Part shown: in pieces, positions 9,416 to 19,719 of the stretch
Layout: every line of letters begins with the position of its first letter
How positions within the stretch are numbered: the first letter of the stretch is position 1
Assembly (NCBI GenBank): GCA_030668615.1
Contig: DAOUTQ010000012.1
Span: 1-37,769 of the forward strand
Source of the DNA: Bacteroidales bacterium
Lineage (GTDB): Bacteria > Bacteroidota > Bacteroidia > Bacteroidales > UBA12077
Length of the DNA stretch: 37,769 bases
Direction of reading: 5' to 3'
The notes under the pieces: generated by a model
Databases searched by the model: none
What the model saw: the letters and a program-made list of their open reading frames with translations, nothing else
Told to the model about the DNA's origin: nothing
Translations under genes and position numbers: made by a program

Positions 9416-9447
9416 CAAAATTAACATTTTAAGCGGCAATTTAGCAA
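9416..9447 (-). promoter_or_regulatory. Promoter of mutS2
   Basis: Minus-strand TTG at 9447-9445, then 21 nt, then TAATTTTG at 9423-9416, an exact TAnnTTTG match. Transcription would start near 9410, about 26 nt before the GTG start at 9384. Confidence 0.55.
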
Positions 9448-9475
9448 TTTACAATTACGTTCCTATATATAAATA

Positions 9476-9506
9476 TTGACTTATTATCAATTGTCACGTA
9501 CCTTTA
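9476..9506 (+). promoter_or_regulatory. Promoter of the membrane protein/PspC unit
   Basis: TTGAC from 9476, a 20-nt spacer counted from TTG, then TACCTTTA at 9499-9506. The predicted transcription start near 9512 leaves a leader of only about 10 nt before the TTG start codon at 9522, so either the leader is very short or the start assignment needs correction. Confidence 0.4.
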
Positions 9507-9521
9507 AAATAAAAAATAGGT

Positions 9522-10241
9522 TTGAAAAAACATCAAATATTAGTTTGGGTAAGCATTTTTGCTGTTACAATGGGAATTTTCGAAGGCTCCGTTGTAGTTT
9601 ATTTGAGAGCATTGTATTATCCATCAGGATTTAATTTCCCCTTAGTCCCTTTTGATAATTTCATAGGTATAACCGAATTACTTCGTGAGTTTGCTTCACT
9701 TTTTATGCTTTTATCGGTTGGTGTAATTGCCGGAAAAAACTTTTCACAACGATTTGCATGGTTTATTTACTCTTTTGCTGTTTGGGATATTATTTATTAC
9801 GTATTTCTATATTTAATTTTAGGATGGCCTGAAAGTTTATTAACCTGGGATATTTTATTTCTCTTACCTGTTACTTGGACAGGACCTGTTATTACTCCAA
9901 TTTTAATATCTTTTCTAATGATAATATTGGCTTTAGTTATTTATCATTTTAATATTAAAACCCAAAATAATGTAGAAATATCAAGAAAGGAATGGATTAT
10001 TCTAATATCTGGTTCTGTTATTGTTTTTGTATCTTTTATTTGGGATTACTGCAGATTTCTGATAAATCATATTTCTTTTCAAGAATTTCAAAATAGAAAA
10101 ATAAGTGATAAACTATTTGATCTTTCTGTTCAATATATTCCTGAATCTTTTAACTGGATTATTTTTTCTTGCGGATTCTTAGTGATTGTTAGTGGAATTT
10201 TAATTCTATATAAAAGATTATTAAATTTGAGTATTAATTAA
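9522..10241 (+). CDS. Conserved six-helix membrane protein of unknown function
   Basis: A 239-residue, tryptophan- and phenylalanine-rich integral membrane protein with about six predicted helices. It starts with TTG, giving MKKHQILVWVSIF, with a purine-rich ATAGG just upstream; the next in-frame ATG (residue 17) would cut into the first helix. Conserved-looking features are EGSVVVYLR in helix 1, FAVWDIIYYVFLYLILGWPES, and WDILFLLPVTWTGPVITP. I recall similar proteins in other Bacteroidota and environmental bacteria, but know of no assigned function or named domain. It is followed 7 nt later by a PspC-domain gene, so the pair is probably cotranscribed and may act at the inner membrane. No function should be inferred beyond membrane location. 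Confidence 0.72.
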   Translation: MKKHQILVWVSIFAVTMGIFEGSVVVYLRALYYPSGFNFPLVPFDNFIGITELLREFASLFMLLSVGVIAGKNFSQRFAWFIYSFAVWDIIYYVFLYLILGWPESLLTWDILFLLPVTWTGPVITPILISFLMIILALVIYHFNIKTQNNVEISRKEWIILISGSVIVFVSFIWDYCRFLINHISFQEFQNRKISDKLFDLSVQYIPESFNWIIFSCGFLVIVSGILILYKRLLNLSIN

Positions 10242-10248
10242 TCTTAAT

Positions 10249-10449
10249 ATGTACGACAGAAAACTCACAAGATCACATGATCAAGTTATTGCAGGTGTTT
10301 GTGCAGGAATTGCCGAATACTTCGGATGGGATATTGCACTGGTACGAATAGTCTATTTGGTAGTAAGTATTTTTAGCGCTGCATTTCCAGGTATTATTGT
10401 GTACATTATTTTTTGGATCGTTATGCCGGAAAATAAAAACTTATATTAA
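10249..10449 (+). CDS. PspC domain protein
   Basis: A 66-residue protein that is almost entirely one PspC domain: a basic N-terminus (RKLTRSHDQVIAG), the signature VCAGIAEYFGWDIALVRIVYLV, and a second hydrophobic stretch ending FWIVMPE. PspC proteins sit in the inner membrane; in Enterobacteria PspC takes part in the phage-shock response to envelope stress, but the many short stand-alone versions in Bacteroidota have no proven role. It starts 7 nt after the stop of the membrane protein gene and shares its promoter. No pspA gene is present in the window. Confidence 0.9.
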   Translation: MYDRKLTRSHDQVIAGVCAGIAEYFGWDIALVRIVYLVVSIFSAAFPGIIVYIIFWIVMPENKNLY

Positions 10450-10559
10450 CAGCTTATTGTTACTTCATTTTTTGAAAGATTCGTTGCGTTCAAAAATTAT
10501 TCATTTAAACTAATTTATCTGTTTCTCGTCAAATAATTATCTAATTCTGTCGACTATTC

Positions 10560-10590
10560 TTGCAATTAATATTTTTTTTAGATACTTTTT
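10560..10590 (+). promoter_or_regulatory. Promoter of the first kinase operon
   Basis: TTG at 10560-10562, a 20-nt spacer ending in a T-tract, then TACTTTTT at 10583-10590. Transcription would start near 10596, about 20 nt before the ATG at 10617. The T-tract followed by AGATA resembles the promoters at 19657 and 22061. Confidence 0.5.
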
Positions 10591-10616
10591 AGAAGAATTC
10601 CTAAAACCATTATTGC

Positions 10617-13600
10617 ATGAGAAGGAAACTAATATTACCCTCTTGTATTGCTATTATATTCTTTTTTTTAACTAATTCGTTAATTTCACAAGACGAAACC
10701 GGCAGCCCATTTATAACAAATTATTACTCTAAAGACTACAAAGGTCATTCGCAAAACTGGTCAGCTATACAGGATGACAGAGGTTTTATGTATATCGCTA
10801 ACGGGAATGGTATTTTAGTTTATGATGGGAAAAATTGGGAAATGATTTCGGTCCCAAACAATGTTACAATACGTGATTTTGCTAAAGACAAAAACGGATT
10901 AATATATGCAGCTGGTATTAATGAACTTGGATACTTGCAACCAAATGATTTTGGGAAAATTGAATTTGTTTCAATTACAGATTCTTTAGGTTTAGGTAAT
11001 CAAGTTGGAATAATATCAAACATACAAATAATAAATAACGACATATATTTCAGAAGTCCAAATTATTTAATCCGTTTAAATGATAAAGGTTTTAAATATT
11101 GGGAATCTCAATCTCCTATAAATATAGATTTCATTTATAACAATGAAATTTATATTTATGAATCTGATAATGGTTTATATAAATTACAAAATGATTCCCT
11201 TATACTTATTCCAAATGGCAATAAATTAAAAGGGTTTGACTTTAATATTGCTCAACAAATTGAAAATAAAGTTCTGCTTACGGATAATCAGAAAGGATTA
11301 TTCTCATTTAAAATTACAAGCAATGGTGAACATGAATTTAAATATTTAGAATGTGAAGCTAATCATTATATAAAAAAATATTCTGCATACAGATCTGTTT
11401 TAAACAATAATGAATTAATAATTGGAACTAACAATGGAGGATGTTTATTTATAAATAAAAATGGGGAAGTTACAAGAAGTCTTAACAATGAACATGGATT
11501 ACAATCGAATAATGTTCATGGACTATTCATAGATAACAATGGTGATTTATGGTTGGCACTAAACAAAGGAAATGCAAAATTTGAAACATCTTTACCTTTA
11601 TCGTATTGGGATGAAACAAGTGGTTTAATTGGAATTGTTTTATCGACAATCAGGTTTAAGGAAACATTATATATTGCAACCCATCAGGGTGTATATTATT
11701 TAGAAAATAACAAGCCAGTTAAAATTGATGCTCCTATTACACAATGCTGGAATTTCATTATTCATAAAGATACTGTAAGAAATAAAGAAACTTTATTGAT
11801 TGGTGTTTCCGAAGGTATTTTTGAAATAAAAAATAAAAAACTTTATCCAGTTATTGAAAAAGGTGTTTCATTTACTTTTTACCAATCAAAACGTAATCCT
11901 AACTTAATTTACTTTGGATCAGGTGATAATATTGGTATTTTAGAGTATAAAAATGGTTTATTTGATTATAAAGGTATAATTCCCAACACAGGCATTAGTG
12001 TCAGAAGTATTGCTGAAGATAAAGATGGAAATATATGGGCAAGTACATTCCGAAATGGCGTTCTTAGAATAAAACCATCAGAAAATTTATTAAATTCTAA
12101 AGAAATAAAAGAATATGTTATTGAAGATGGATTCCCTTCTTTAAAAAACATCTTAATCTATAAATTTAAAAACGACCTGGTTTTTGGTACTGAGTACGGT
12201 ATTTATAAATACAACAATAATCAAGACAAATTTTACCCTGACGATACTTTCAAAGACATATTTAAAGGGAAACAAAAAGATATCTTTTCTTTTATTGAAG
12301 ATAAACAGGGTAATGTTTGGATATCACAATTAAATAAAATAAATGGATCAATTGGTATTCTTTCTAAAAGTCCTGACAACAGCTATTTCTGGAATTCAAC
12401 CCCTTTTAACAGAATACCTGAAATGATGGTGCTATCATTTCAGCTTGAAGAAAATGGAAGTGTATGGATTGGTGGATCGGAAGGATTGTTTAAGTTCGAT
12501 CCTAACATTAATAAAAACTACACTAAAAAAATACATGCTTATATTAGAAAAGTAACTATCAAATCGGATTCAACCATTTTTTTTGGCAACTATTTTAAGT
12601 ATCAAAATAACAAAAGAATATTTTCTAATGAGCAAAACGAACAGCTAAAATACAAATTAGAATATGAAAATAATTCATTGACCTTTTATTATGCAGCTCC
12701 TGATTTTAATGCCGAATTGGATATTGAATATCAGTATTGTTTGGTTGGATATAACGAAGAATGGTCGGATTGGTCGTTAAATACTAAAAAAGAATACACA
12801 AATTTATCTGAAGGCAACTATACATTTAAAGTTAAGGCAAAAAACATTTATAATCAGGTAAGTAAAGAAGCTTGCTATGAATTTTCAATTCTTCCACCAT
12901 GGTATAGATCAACAATTGCATATCTTGGATATATCATTTTAGGTATTACTTCAATTTTCATTATTGTTAGAATCAGTATTCGCAAATTAAAAAATCTAAA
13001 CAAAGAATTAGAAAGGCTTGTTGAGAAAAGGACCTTTGAAATAAATCAACAAAAGGAGGAAATTCTGGCACAAACCGATGAGCTTGAAAGAAAAAATACA
13101 GAACTGGAAAAACTGTCTATTGTTGCAAGGGAAACAGATAATGCAATTGCCATTGCAAGCCCAAATGGAATTATAGAATGGGTTAACGAAGGTTTTACAA
13201 GGCTTTATGGCTATACTTTGGATGATTTAGAGAAATCAGGTTATATAACAATGGATGATTTCAGTCTAGGTTCAACCATTAATGAAACTATAAATTATTG
13301 CTTAACAACCAAAAAAAGTAAAATATACGAATCTCTTAATCACTCAAAATCCGGAAAAAATATATGGGCACAAACCACCATTACTCCCATTTTAGACGAA
13401 AATGAAAATGTGATTAAATTGATAGCTATAGATTCCGATATCAGCAGGTTAAAACTTACTGAAATGGAGGTTATGCAACAAAAAGATGAAATTCAGGCAC
13501 AAAGAGATTTTGCACATCAGCAAAAAGAGTTTATCGAAGAACAGAATAAAGAGCTGGAAAAACATCGAAACAGACTTGAGCAATTAGTTAAAGACAGAAC

Positions 13601-14759
13601 TATTGATTTAGAAATTGCAAAAGAAAAAGCAGAACAATCTGATAAATTAAAATCTGCATTCCTTGCCAATATGTCGCATGAAATTCGTACACCGATGAAT
13701 GCCATTATTGGTTTCTCTAATTTACTAAACGACAATGATATTGTCAGAGAAGATAAAGATGAATTAGTTTCACATATTATTCATAATAGCAATACCTTAC
13801 TGCATTTGATTGATGATATTATTGATATTGCAAAAATTGAGGCAGGACAATTAGAAATTTACAAGAAGAATTGTCAAATTAATAAAATATTAAACGAATT
13901 GTTTGAAACTTTTTCTGAAAAGAAAAAACTACTTCATCATAAAGACCTTGATTTAGTTTTTAAGCCTGGTATTGAAAATTTAAATTTTACGACCTATACC
14001 GATCCAATAAGAATACAACAGATATTAACCAATCTTATTGACAACGCTCTAAAATTTACGGAAAGTGGGAAAATTGAAATTGGTTATACACTCAAGGAAG
14101 AAAATGAAAATTCATCTATACAATTTTTTGTAAAAGATTCAGGTATTGGATTATCAAAAGAACAACAGGGTCAGATATTTAGCCGTTTCACAAAATTCGA
14201 AAACGATAAAAAGAAACTATACAGAGGTGCAGGATTGGGTCTTGCTATATGTAAAAACATCTCGAATTTGCTTGGTGGAGATATTTGGGTAGAATCAGAA
14301 CTCAAGAAAGGATCTGCATTTTATTTTACAATTCCCTATTTAAAAGTATCTGAGAATAACATATTAAAAGAAAATCAAAAAGAAAATATTTATAATTGGG
14401 CAGGCAAGTCAATTTTAGTTGCTGAAGATGAAGAAAGTAACTTCCGTTTTCTGGAAATGGTGCTTTCAAAAACAAATGTGAATTTAATAAGAGCAAAAAA
14501 TGGTATTGAAGCAATTGAAAAATTCCAGAAAAATAACATAGATCTGATATTGATGGATATAAAAATGCCACATATGGATGGTCATGAAGCAACACGAAGA
14601 ATTAGAAAAATTGATAAAGATATTGTTATTATAGCCCAGACTGCTTTTGCTATGGAAAATGATGAAAGAATAAGTATTAAAGCAGGATGTAATGACTATA
14701 TTGCTAAACCAATAAGAAAGCCAAAGTTACTGGAACTAATAAATAAGTATTTATCTTGA
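10617..14759 (+). CDS. Hybrid histidine kinase: periplasmic propeller, Y_Y_Y, PAS, HK, receiver
   Basis: A 1380-residue sensor. Order: signal peptide (1-24); a divergent Reg_prop-type beta-propeller region (about 30-670) with blades such as GNIWASTFRNGVLRI; a Y_Y_Y domain (about 695-765, ending GNYTFKVKAKN); one membrane helix (about 765-790); a coiled coil; a PAS domain (about 834-945); a second coiled coil; a DHp domain with phospho-acceptor His1021 in [11 protein letters not shown]; a HATPase with N-box TNLIDNALKF and G2 box YRGAGLGL; and a C-terminal receiver (about 1262-1378) with acidic EDE and phospho-acceptor Asp1314. It should sense a periplasmic ligand, often glycan-derived in this family, and pass phosphate His to Asp. 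Unlike classical Bacteroides hybrid regulators there is no AraC-type HTH after the receiver. First gene of a three-kinase operon; the next start is 12 nt downstream. The sensor region is paralogous to that of the 22130 gene. Confidence 0.92.
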   Translation: MRRKLILPSCIAIIFFFLTNSLISQDETGSPFITNYYSKDYKGHSQNWSAIQDDRGFMYIANGNGILVYDGKNWEMISVPNNVTIRDFAKDKNGLIYAAGINELGYLQPNDFGKIEFVSITDSLGLGNQVGIISNIQIINNDIYFRSPNYLIRLNDKGFKYWESQSPINIDFIYNNEIYIYESDNGLYKLQNDSLILIPNGNKLKGFDFNIAQQIENKVLLTDNQKGLFSFKITSNGEHEFKYLECEANHYIKKYSAYRSVLNNNELIIGTNNGGCLFINKNGEVTRSLNNEHGLQSNNVHGLFIDNNGDLWLALNKGNAKFETSLPLSYWDETSGLIGIVLSTIRFKETLYIATHQGVYYLENNKPVKIDAPITQCWNFIIHKDTVRNKETLLIGVSEGIFEIKNKKLYPVIEKGVSFTFYQSKRNPNLIYFGSGDNIGILEYKNGLFDYKGIIPNTGISVRSIAEDKDGNIWASTFRNGVLRIKPSENLLNSKEIKEYVIEDGFPSLKNILIYKFKNDLVFGTEYGIYKYNNNQDKFYPDDTFKDIFKGKQKDIFSFIEDKQGNVWISQLNKINGSIGILSKSPDNSYFWNSTPFNRIPEMMVLSFQLEENGSVWIGGSEGLFKFDPNINKNYTKKIHAYIRKVTIKSDSTIFFGNYFKYQNNKRIFSNEQNEQLKYKLEYENNSLTFYYAAPDFNAELDIEYQYCLVGYNEEWSDWSLNTKKEYTNLSEGNYTFKVKAKNIYNQVSKEACYEFSILPPWYRSTIAYLGYIILGITSIFIIVRISIRKLKNLNKELERLVEKRTFEINQQKEEILAQTDELERKNTELEKLSIVARETDNAIAIASPNGIIEWVNEGFTRLYGYTLDDLEKSGYITMDDFSLGSTINETINYCLTTKKSKIYESLNHSKSGKNIWAQTTITPILDENENVIKLIAIDSDISRLKLTEMEVMQQKDEIQAQRDFAHQQKEFIEEQNKELEKHRNRLEQLVKDRTIDLEIAKEKAEQSDKLKSAFLANMSHEIRTPMNAIIGFSNLLNDNDIVREDKDELVSHIIHNSNTLLHLIDDIIDIAKIEAGQLEIYKKNCQINKILNELFETFSEKKKLLHHKDLDLVFKPGIENLNFTTYTDPIRIQQILTNLIDNALKFTESGKIEIGYTLKEENENSSIQFFVKDSGIGLSKEQQGQIFSRFTKFENDKKKLYRGAGLGLAICKNISNLLGGDIWVESELKKGSAFYFTIPYLKVSENNILKENQKENIYNWAGKSILVAEDEESNFRFLEMVLSKTNVNLIRAKNGIEAIEKFQKNNIDLILMDIKMPHMDGHEATRRIRKIDKDIVIIAQTAFAMENDERISIKAGCNDYIAKPIRKPKLLELINKYLS

Positions 14760-14771
14760 TTCCCTTGATGT

Positions 14772-17729
14772 ATGAAATTAAAATGTATCATATTATTCAT
14801 TATTTTGATTCCTGTAATCCCTGTTTTAAATGCACAGAACAGTTCAAAAGCAGATAGTTTGCTGCAAATAATAAACTCAAATGCAAATGATACCACAAAA
14901 GTAAATGCATATATAGATTTAACACAAATCCTGGGAAGAACACTCCCTGATTCTGCTGCCATTTTCGCAGAAAAAGGACTTGAGCTGGCAAAAATAAATA
15001 ATCACAAGTTAGGTGAAGCCAGTTTATATAAAAATATAGGAGCGATTAACTGGGGGCGTGGGAATCTTGATTTGGCAGAAGAATCATATAACAAAGCCTT
15101 GGTAATTTATATCAAACTATCTGAATCGGCAGATAAAAATGAAATATTAAAGAGTAAAAAAGGTATAGGTTTTTGTTACAACGGAATAGGCATTGTCTGG
15201 TTTCTGAGAGGCAATTACAGTAAGGCTCTAGAATACTTCCAACTATCGCTAACAAATCATGAAAATATTAATTATATACCAGGAATTGCAAAAGGTTATA
15301 ATAATATTGGTTTGGTACACTGGAAACAAATCAATTACGATCGGGCTTTAGAATATTTTCAAAAAGCATTAGATATATATAATGAATTAGAACATTCAAT
15401 AGACATAGGAGGATGCCTTAACAATATGGCTATTATTTATAAAAAACAAAAAAAATATTATGAAGCATTAAAATATTATAACAAATCTCTTGATATACTT
15501 TTAAAATTAGATGATAAGAAAGGAATCGCACTATGTTATAACAATATGGGAATGCTGTATGAGAAAATAAACAAATTAGACCTTGCATTAGACTATTATA
15601 AGAAAGCACTGGAATTAAAAATATTGGTTGACGACCAACAAGGAATATCTTCTGTATATAGCAATCTTGCAAGCGTAAATAATAAAATTGCAGAACAGAC
15701 TAATAATAGTGCTGAAAAAATAAAAAAATACAACCAGGCTATTAAATATGCTCATATAGGATTAAGCATCGCAAACTCTGTTGGTGGATTATATCAAGAA
15801 ATGGATTCATATGAAATCCTGTCCATATCTTATGAAGGACTTGGGCAATTTGATAAATCGCTGAAATATTTCAAATTAAAAACAGAGTTGAATGACAGTT
15901 TATTTAATCAAAGTAAAAATAAACAAATTGAAGAAGCTGAAGCTAAATTTCAAACGGCTCAGAAACAACAGGAAATAGACAAACAAAACACCAAATTTGA
16001 AAAACAAAAAATAGTTCGCAATTCATTAATTATTTTCTCAGTACTAATTATTCTTTTAATTATTCTTTTATATAGCAGATATTTATTTAAACAAAAAACA
16101 AATAAAATTTTAGAAGAAAAGAATAAAGAGCTTCAAAAGCTTTCAATAGTAGCAAGTGAAGCTGACAATGCCGTTACAATTTGTGATGCTGATGGAAATT
16201 TTGAATGGGTAAATGAAAGTTTATTCCGTTTATTTGGATATACGCTTGAAGAAAGAAAAAAAATACATGGAAGCAATGTTGTACAAGCGAGTTCAAATCC
16301 CAATATCAAAGATATTCTGAGTAAGGTTAAAGAAACAAAAAAGTCTATTGTATATGAATCATTAGTAGAAACTAGAAGTGGAGAAATAAAAAACTTACAA
16401 ACCACATTAACACCTTTTTTAGGCGAAAAAGGGGAAATTCAAAAATTAATTTTTGTTGATACTGATATTTCAAAACTAAAAAATGCAGAAAAAGAAATTT
16501 TACAAAAAAATGAAGAAATACAATCACAAAAAGATGAGCTAGAAAAACACCGAAACAAATTGGAACAAGAAGTTGACCAAAGAACTAAAGATTTAAAGAT
16601 TTCTAAAGAAAAAGCTGAAGAGTCAGATCGATTAAAGAGTTCATTTTTAACAAATATGTCACACGAGATTAGGACTCCTATGAATGCAATAATTGGTTTT
16701 TCAAATATGCTTGGTGAAGATGATCTCGAAACAGAAGTTAAGAATAATCTTATCTCAGAAATTTCATCTAATAGTTACTCATTACTTAATTTAATTGACA
16801 ATATACTGGAACTTGCACGTATCGATACGAATCAATTTAAAACTCAAAAAACTAAATTCGATCTTAATAATTCATTAAAAGATATTTATAATTCATTTTA
16901 CGATATCATTAAACTTAAAAAACTACAATTCAACTTAATAGTGCCTAAAAATACTATTAATGCGTTCTCTGACAGTTACCGAATTAAGCAAATTTTTAAT
17001 AATTTAATCAATAATGCAATTAAGTTTACTGAAAAAGGTAAAATTGAAATTGGGTTTACTACAGTAAGAAATAGCATTGAGTTTTTTGTTAAAGATACTG
17101 GAATTGGATTATCAGTAGATCAACAAAATCATATTTTTAAGCGTTTTACTAAAATCGAAGACGACAAAAAGAAACTTTACCGTGGAGCAGGATTAGGTCT
17201 GGCGATTAGTAAAAACATTGTTAATATACTTAATGGCGATATTTGGGTTGAATCCAGTCCAATGGAAGGTGCAGCATTCTATTTCACTATTCCTTTTCAC
17301 GATGAAGTTTCAGAAAAACAGACTGATATCAAAAAAACTCTTGTAATTGAGAAAGATCTGAACTGGTCTGGCAAAACCATTCTTATTGCTGAAGATGAAG
17401 AAAGTAACTACAGATTTCTTGAAATGCTTATAAAAAATACGAATGCCAAAATATTGAGAGCTGAAAACGGTAAAGAGGCAATCGAAAAGTGTAAAGATTA
17501 CAAAATAGATCTAATTTTAATGGATATAAAAATGCCTATAATGGATGGCTTAGAAGCAACGAAAATTATAAAACACACAAAACCCAAATTACCAATTATT
17601 TCTGTCTCCGCTTTTTCGTCAAAAGAAGATTCAGAATTAAGCATTAATGCAGGTTGCGAAGAACATCTTTCAAAACCGATCCAACGGCAAAAATTATTGT
17701 CAACAATAAAAAAATATTTCGAGAAGTAA
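14772..17729 (+). CDS. TPR-type hybrid histidine kinase with PAS and receiver
   Basis: A 985-residue protein. A signal peptide (1-21, ending LNAQ) precedes a TPR array (about 25-390) with units such as GYNNIGLVHWKQINYDRALEYF spaced at about 40 residues. One membrane helix follows (about 417-440), then a PAS domain (about 455-570), a coiled coil, DHp with His631, a HATPase with NNLINNAIKF and YRGAGLGL, and a receiver (about 867-984) with Asp918. In the receiver the usual switch Thr is Ser (SVSAF), which is tolerated in the family. The TPR region would lie in the periplasm, so the signal is probably a protein or peptide partner, which is inference. Second gene of the operon, 12 nt after the first kinase and 14 nt before the third. 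Its sensor is paralogous to that of the 19720 gene. Confidence 0.92.
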   Translation: MKLKCIILFIILIPVIPVLNAQNSSKADSLLQIINSNANDTTKVNAYIDLTQILGRTLPDSAAIFAEKGLELAKINNHKLGEASLYKNIGAINWGRGNLDLAEESYNKALVIYIKLSESADKNEILKSKKGIGFCYNGIGIVWFLRGNYSKALEYFQLSLTNHENINYIPGIAKGYNNIGLVHWKQINYDRALEYFQKALDIYNELEHSIDIGGCLNNMAIIYKKQKKYYEALKYYNKSLDILLKLDDKKGIALCYNNMGMLYEKINKLDLALDYYKKALELKILVDDQQGISSVYSNLASVNNKIAEQTNNSAEKIKKYNQAIKYAHIGLSIANSVGGLYQEMDSYEILSISYEGLGQFDKSLKYFKLKTELNDSLFNQSKNKQIEEAEAKFQTAQKQQEIDKQNTKFEKQKIVRNSLIIFSVLIILLIILLYSRYLFKQKTNKILEEKNKELQKLSIVASEADNAVTICDADGNFEWVNESLFRLFGYTLEERKKIHGSNVVQASSNPNIKDILSKVKETKKSIVYESLVETRSGEIKNLQTTLTPFLGEKGEIQKLIFVDTDISKLKNAEKEILQKNEEIQSQKDELEKHRNKLEQEVDQRTKDLKISKEKAEESDRLKSSFLTNMSHEIRTPMNAIIGFSNMLGEDDLETEVKNNLISEISSNSYSLLNLIDNILELARIDTNQFKTQKTKFDLNNSLKDIYNSFYDIIKLKKLQFNLIVPKNTINAFSDSYRIKQIFNNLINNAIKFTEKGKIEIGFTTVRNSIEFFVKDTGIGLSVDQQNHIFKRFTKIEDDKKKLYRGAGLGLAISKNIVNILNGDIWVESSPMEGAAFYFTIPFHDEVSEKQTDIKKTLVIEKDLNWSGKTILIAEDEESNYRFLEMLIKNTNAKILRAENGKEAIEKCKDYKIDLILMDIKMPIMDGLEATKIIKHTKPKLPIISVSAFSSKEDSELSINAGCEEHLSKPIQRQKLLSTIKKYFEK

Positions 17730-17743
17730 TTATATAAGGAATC

Positions 17744-19618
17744 ATGAACAAACTCTATAAACTTATAAACAATATTGTAACCGGAGGATTGTCAGGTGGT
17801 TTTGAGTCGGAACAATTACGAAAAACCATTATAATTAATTTATTTTCGGTTGTTGGAATTACATTTATGGTTTTTTATGGAGTTAAAACAATACTCCAGT
17901 TCGATGTCTTTTATGCTATTATAGTATTCTCTTGTGCATTTATGACTTCCATAGCATTTTTCTATTTGCGTGTAACAAAAAACTTTATAGCAACTGGTTA
18001 TTTTCTGGTTATAATGCTTACTGCATTGCTTCATTTCTTTTTAATTAATGGTGGCGAAGAAAATACTGCATTTCTTTGGTTTTACGTATATCCAGTAATT
18101 AGCTTGTTTATACTGGGATTAAAACGAGGTGTATTCTTTATAGTTATTCTTTTAACAAGTACACTTTTTCTTTTTTATACAGATCCCGATTTTATGGTTG
18201 ACTACGGTATTAACTTGAAATCAAGATTCATATCTACTTTTATTGCCGTTTCAGCCATTGCAATAATTTTTGAGGTTGTTAGAAAAAAAACTTACAATGC
18301 ATTAATTGAAACGAATGATAAAAAAACATATTACCTAAACAAGGTAATGGATCAGCAAAAGGAAATTGTTACTCAATCCGAAAAACTAAAAAATGCCAAT
18401 AAAGAACTAGAACAACACAGAAATCAATTGGAAAGTCTTGTAAAAGAAAGAACAAAAGAATTAGAAATTGCTAAAGAAAAAGCTGAAGAATCGGATCGTT
18501 TAAAATCTGCATTTCTAGCTAATATGTCACACGAGATTAGAACTCCAATGAATGCTATAATTGGATTCTCAAATCTATTAATTGATCCTGAGGTAGAAGA
18601 CTCTCTCAAGGGGGAAATGGCTATTCATATTACTCAGAATACAAATTCTTTATTAAAACTTATTGAAGATATAATTAGCATTTCAAAAATTGAATCCGGA
18701 CAACTTAAGGCAAAAATCAATAAGGTAGATATACATAAAATTCTAAAGGATGTTTTTGAAGATTTTGAGGATTTAAAAGAAAGTTTAAAAGAGAGTTCTG
18801 CAAAATTAATTCTTGATAATGAATTGAATGAAACTGTTTTAGAATTAAATACTGATGAAGAACATTTAAAGAACATTTTAACAAATTTGTTGAATAATGC
18901 TTTTAAATTTACCGAAAGAGGTGAAATCCATTGTGGGTACAAGCTGTTTGATACTTTCAGAGACCCTCATATTCAATTTTATGTAAAAGACACTGGGATT
19001 GGCCTTACCGAAGAACAACAAACCCGAATTTTTAATAGGTTTACAAAAGCTGAAATTTCCAGAAAAAAATTATACAGAGGTGCGGGTTTGGGATTAAGTA
19101 TTTGCAAAAATCTTGTGGAAAAATTAGGAGGAAGAATCTGGGTTGAATCGGATTTAAACATTGGAGCAGCATTCTATTTTAATATTCCATATAATACATC
19201 AGAAATTTACGAAAATGAAATTTCACACACAAAGAAAAAAAACAATAACTATTATTGGGATAAAAAATCAATTCTAATTGCCGATGACGAGCTTTCAAAT
19301 TACCGTCATTTAAATATTGCACTGTCAAAAACAGGAGCAAAACTATATCATGCAAGAAACGGATTAGAAGCTGTAGAATTAGTTGAAAACAACAAAATAG
19401 ATCTCATTTTAATGTATATTAAAATGCCAATAATGAATGGGCTGGAAGCAGCCAGAAAAATAAAAAGTATGGGTAAAAATATTCCAATTATTGCGCAAAC
19501 AGCCTTTACTCTGGAATATGACGAAAAAAAGAGCCTGAATTCAGGTTGTGACGCATTTCTATCAAAACCAATAAGAAAAACTCAATTATTAGCAATACTG
19601 GATTCTTATCTTACTTAA
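17744..19618 (+). CDS. Membrane-sensor hybrid histidine kinase with degenerate receiver (Asp to Tyr)
   Basis: A 624-residue protein. The sensor is a membrane region of about six helices (residues about 25-180) without a large periplasmic domain. A coiled coil (about 190-245) leads to DHp with His263, then a HATPase with N-box [10 protein letters not shown] and YRGAGLGL. The C-terminal receiver (about 506-622) keeps the acidic pair (ADDE), the switch Thr (AQTAF) and the Lys (SKP). At the phospho-acceptor position it has Tyr558 (TAT at 19415-19417) in LILMYIKMP, where all sister receivers have LILMDIKMP. The receiver therefore should not accept phosphate by the normal chemistry and may be regulatory, decoying or decayed; the kinase core looks intact. 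Last gene of the first kinase operon. A single-base sequencing error cannot be excluded. Confidence 0.92.
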   Translation: MNKLYKLINNIVTGGLSGGFESEQLRKTIIINLFSVVGITFMVFYGVKTILQFDVFYAIIVFSCAFMTSIAFFYLRVTKNFIATGYFLVIMLTALLHFFLINGGEENTAFLWFYVYPVISLFILGLKRGVFFIVILLTSTLFLFYTDPDFMVDYGINLKSRFISTFIAVSAIAIIFEVVRKKTYNALIETNDKKTYYLNKVMDQQKEIVTQSEKLKNANKELEQHRNQLESLVKERTKELEIAKEKAEESDRLKSAFLANMSHEIRTPMNAIIGFSNLLIDPEVEDSLKGEMAIHITQNTNSLLKLIEDIISISKIESGQLKAKINKVDIHKILKDVFEDFEDLKESLKESSAKLILDNELNETVLELNTDEEHLKNILTNLLNNAFKFTERGEIHCGYKLFDTFRDPHIQFYVKDTGIGLTEEQQTRIFNRFTKAEISRKKLYRGAGLGLSICKNLVEKLGGRIWVESDLNIGAAFYFNIPYNTSEIYENEISHTKKKNNNYYWDKKSILIADDELSNYRHLNIALSKTGAKLYHARNGLEAVELVENNKIDLILMYIKMPIMNGLEAARKIKSMGKNIPIIAQTAFTLEYDEKKSLNSGCDAFLSKPIRKTQLLAILDSYLT

Positions 19619-19656
19619 ATATCGATTTGCAAACCTTAAAAAACCATGCATGCTTC

Positions 19657-19687
19657 TTGCTAAAGTTCTTTTTTTTCGATAATTTAT
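19657..19687 (+). promoter_or_regulatory. Promoter of the receiverless TPR kinase
   Basis: TTG at 19657-19659, 20-nt spacer, then TAATTTAT at 19680-19687. The stretch TTTTTTCGATAATTTAT (19671-19687) is repeated exactly at 22075-22091. A predicted transcription start near 19693 favours translation from the ATG at 19720 over the ATG at 19705. Confidence 0.5.
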
Positions 19688-19719
19688 GCTAATAATTATA
19701 ATACATGACCTTTACTTTG

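Noticed and set aside
19619-19656. Palindromic ATGCAT region after the first kinase operon as a terminator.
   Set aside because: The palindrome is too short for a stable hairpin and is not followed by a T-run at the right distance.
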